This document shows positions 63,273-64,000 of a stretch of 64,000 nt of DNA, piece after piece. The DNA is from Bacillus sp. Bos-x628. GTDB lineage: Bacteria > Bacillota > Bacilli > Bacillales > Bacillaceae. The notes beneath the pieces were generated by a model. The model was given only the letters and a program-made list of their open reading frames with translations. It was not told where the DNA came from and searched no databases. The position numbers were made by a program, and so were the translations under genes. The stretch covers positions 868,001-932,000 of the forward strand of contig NZ_CP159358.1 in the NCBI RefSeq assembly GCF_040500475.1, in the 5' to 3' direction. Position 1 is the stretch's first letter; each line of letters opens with the position of its first letter.

Positions 63273-63791
63273 TTAAGATTCATTCTTTTCTTCTAAGAGC
63301 TTCTTCAAACCTTCTAGACGCGGATCAATTCGGTTTTGGTGTGCATCCTCCGAAATGACCGCCCAGTCACTACCTTCTTGTGGTGCAGCACCTTTTACGT
63401 CAGCTCTGTCGCAAAAGATTTGCATCGGCACTTCAAGAAGAATTTCTTCTTTGACAATAGGCGTTAAGTCAATGATATCGTCTTCTACAATCTGGACGTC
63501 TTCATCTTCTATATCGTCTGTCTTATGAAGTACAAACAGTTCTTTTGTTGAAATCGCAAATGGATAATTGACATCAACGAGCGTTCGTGAACAAGGCAAT
63601 GTCATTTCACCTGTAATGGTTAAGTCAAATGCGACTTGCTTTGATTCGATAACACCTGTCCCTTTCACCTGTACTGGTGAAATGCGACGTATATCTGAAT
63701 GGAGGCTAGTCAGTTCATTTAAATCAACCGTCTCATGAAAATCGAAGCTGTTTTGAGCTTTTTGATGTAACTGATAAACTGTCCATTTCAA
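63273..63791 (-). CDS. ylbN: DUF177 protein YlbN (YceD family)
   Basis: A 172-residue YceD-family protein linked to 23S rRNA or 50S assembly in other organisms. It has LTITGEMTLPCSRTL, the conserved acidic EDDIIDLTPIVKEEILLEVPM, CDR, and C-terminal DPRLEGLKKLLEEKNES. The start is TTG after AGAGGTG, which gives the B. subtilis length. Confidence 0.9.
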   Translation of the reverse strand: MKWTVYQLHQKAQNSFDFHETVDLNELTSLHSDIRRISPVQVKGTGVIESKQVAFDLTITGEMTLPCSRTLVDVNYPFAISTKELFVLHKTDDIEDEDVQIVEDDIIDLTPIVKEEILLEVPMQIFCDRADVKGAAPQEGSDWAVISEDAHQNRIDPRLEGLKKLLEEKNES

Positions 63792-63820
63792 TTGGATCAC
63801 CTCTAAGAGCAACAAACATG

Positions 63821-63849
63821 ATTATAGCTTTCATCATCCTATTTGTCAA
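63821..63849 (-). promoter_or_regulatory. SigA promoter of ylbN-rpmF
   Basis: TTGACA, 17-bp spacer, TATAAT: full consensus at optimal spacing on the minus strand. Confidence 0.88.
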
Positions 63850-63889
63850 TATTTTTTCTTTACAGTCCTCTGTAATCAATCAAGGTCGT

Positions 63890-63918
63890 TTGACATCAGT
63901 TCTTCTAATCACTACACT
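63890..63918 (+). promoter_or_regulatory. Candidate divergent SigA promoter at window end
   Basis: TTGACA, 17-bp spacer, TACACT on the plus strand. It would drive a gene starting at the edge; AAAGGCGG then TTGA at the last bases may be the ribosome-binding site and start of that gene (ylbM in B. subtilis order). The gene body is outside the window. Confidence 0.5.
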
Positions 63919-63943
63919 GAAAAAATGGGCTTCATTTTTCTCT

Positions 63944-63960
63944 TATGCTACTTTAGCATA
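63944..63960. repeat. Short perfect inverted repeat TATGCTA-CTT-TAGCATA
   Basis: Seven-base arms around a three-base centre, downstream of the candidate plus-strand promoter. Without a T run it looks more like a protein-binding site or RNA hairpin than a terminator. Confidence 0.5.
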
Positions 63961-64000
63961 GACCATTTAACCATAGCAAGAAAGGCGGAACTTCTATTGA

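Overview
The window is chromosomal DNA of a Gram-positive, spore-forming bacterium of the genus Bacillus, most like the B. pumilus / B. altitudinis / B. safensis group. This rests on gene order and protein similarity recalled from B. subtilis: sporulation sigma factors E and G, spoVD, spoVE, spoIIGA and gerR, bacillithiol synthesis (bshC), a T-box, an S-box and PyrR attenuators all sit in the B. subtilis order. Almost every gene lies on the minus strand, so the chromosome reads from high to low coordinates. No rRNA, tRNA, insertion sequence, prophage or CRISPR array was seen.

Layout. 1-3730: the N-terminal two thirds of a P-type Ca2+ ATPase (yloB, cut by the window edge) and, divergently, the ribosome quality-control factor rqcH. 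3759-9890: one sulfate-assimilation and siroheme operon (small DUF2292 protein, cysH, cysP, sat, cysC, sumT, sirB, sirC) behind a SAM-I riboswitch. 9955-21818: the pyrimidine operon pyrR-P-B-C-AA-AB-K-D-F-E with three PyrR-dependent attenuators. 21815-31984: rluD-like ylyB, lspA, ylyA, ileS with its T-box leader, divIVA, and the ylmH-G-sepF-ylmE-D-C-A division-associated block.

31993-36913: an accessory locus absent at this place in B. subtilis. It holds a glucitol-family PTS (IIA, IIBC, IIC), GutM, a Rossmann-SAF oxidoreductase resembling the DXR-like (DRL/DXR-II) family, and a SorC-type regulator. An AACAAATGTTA-like operator is repeated at about 19-20 bp spacing in front of both the regulator gene and the transport/enzyme genes. 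It has no sorbitol-6-phosphate dehydrogenase, so its substrate is open. This is the least explained system in the window.

36972-59022: sigG, sigE, spoIIGA (with the 22-bp-spacer Spo0A-type promoter), then the division and cell-wall cluster ftsZ, ftsA, sbp, ylxX, ylxW, divIB, murB, murG, spoVE, murD, mraY, murE, spoVD, pbpB, ftsL, rsmH, mraZ, broken up by several internal hairpin terminators. 59037-64000: bshC, panE, ylbP, gerR, rpmF, ylbN and a divergent promoter region at the window edge.

Together the genes supply precursors (pyrimidines, reduced sulfur, siroheme, pantoate), build and place the division septum, make peptidoglycan, and switch the two cells of the sporangium to sigma-E and sigma-G. 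Gene symbols follow B. subtilis usage and rest on recalled family similarity, not on a database search.
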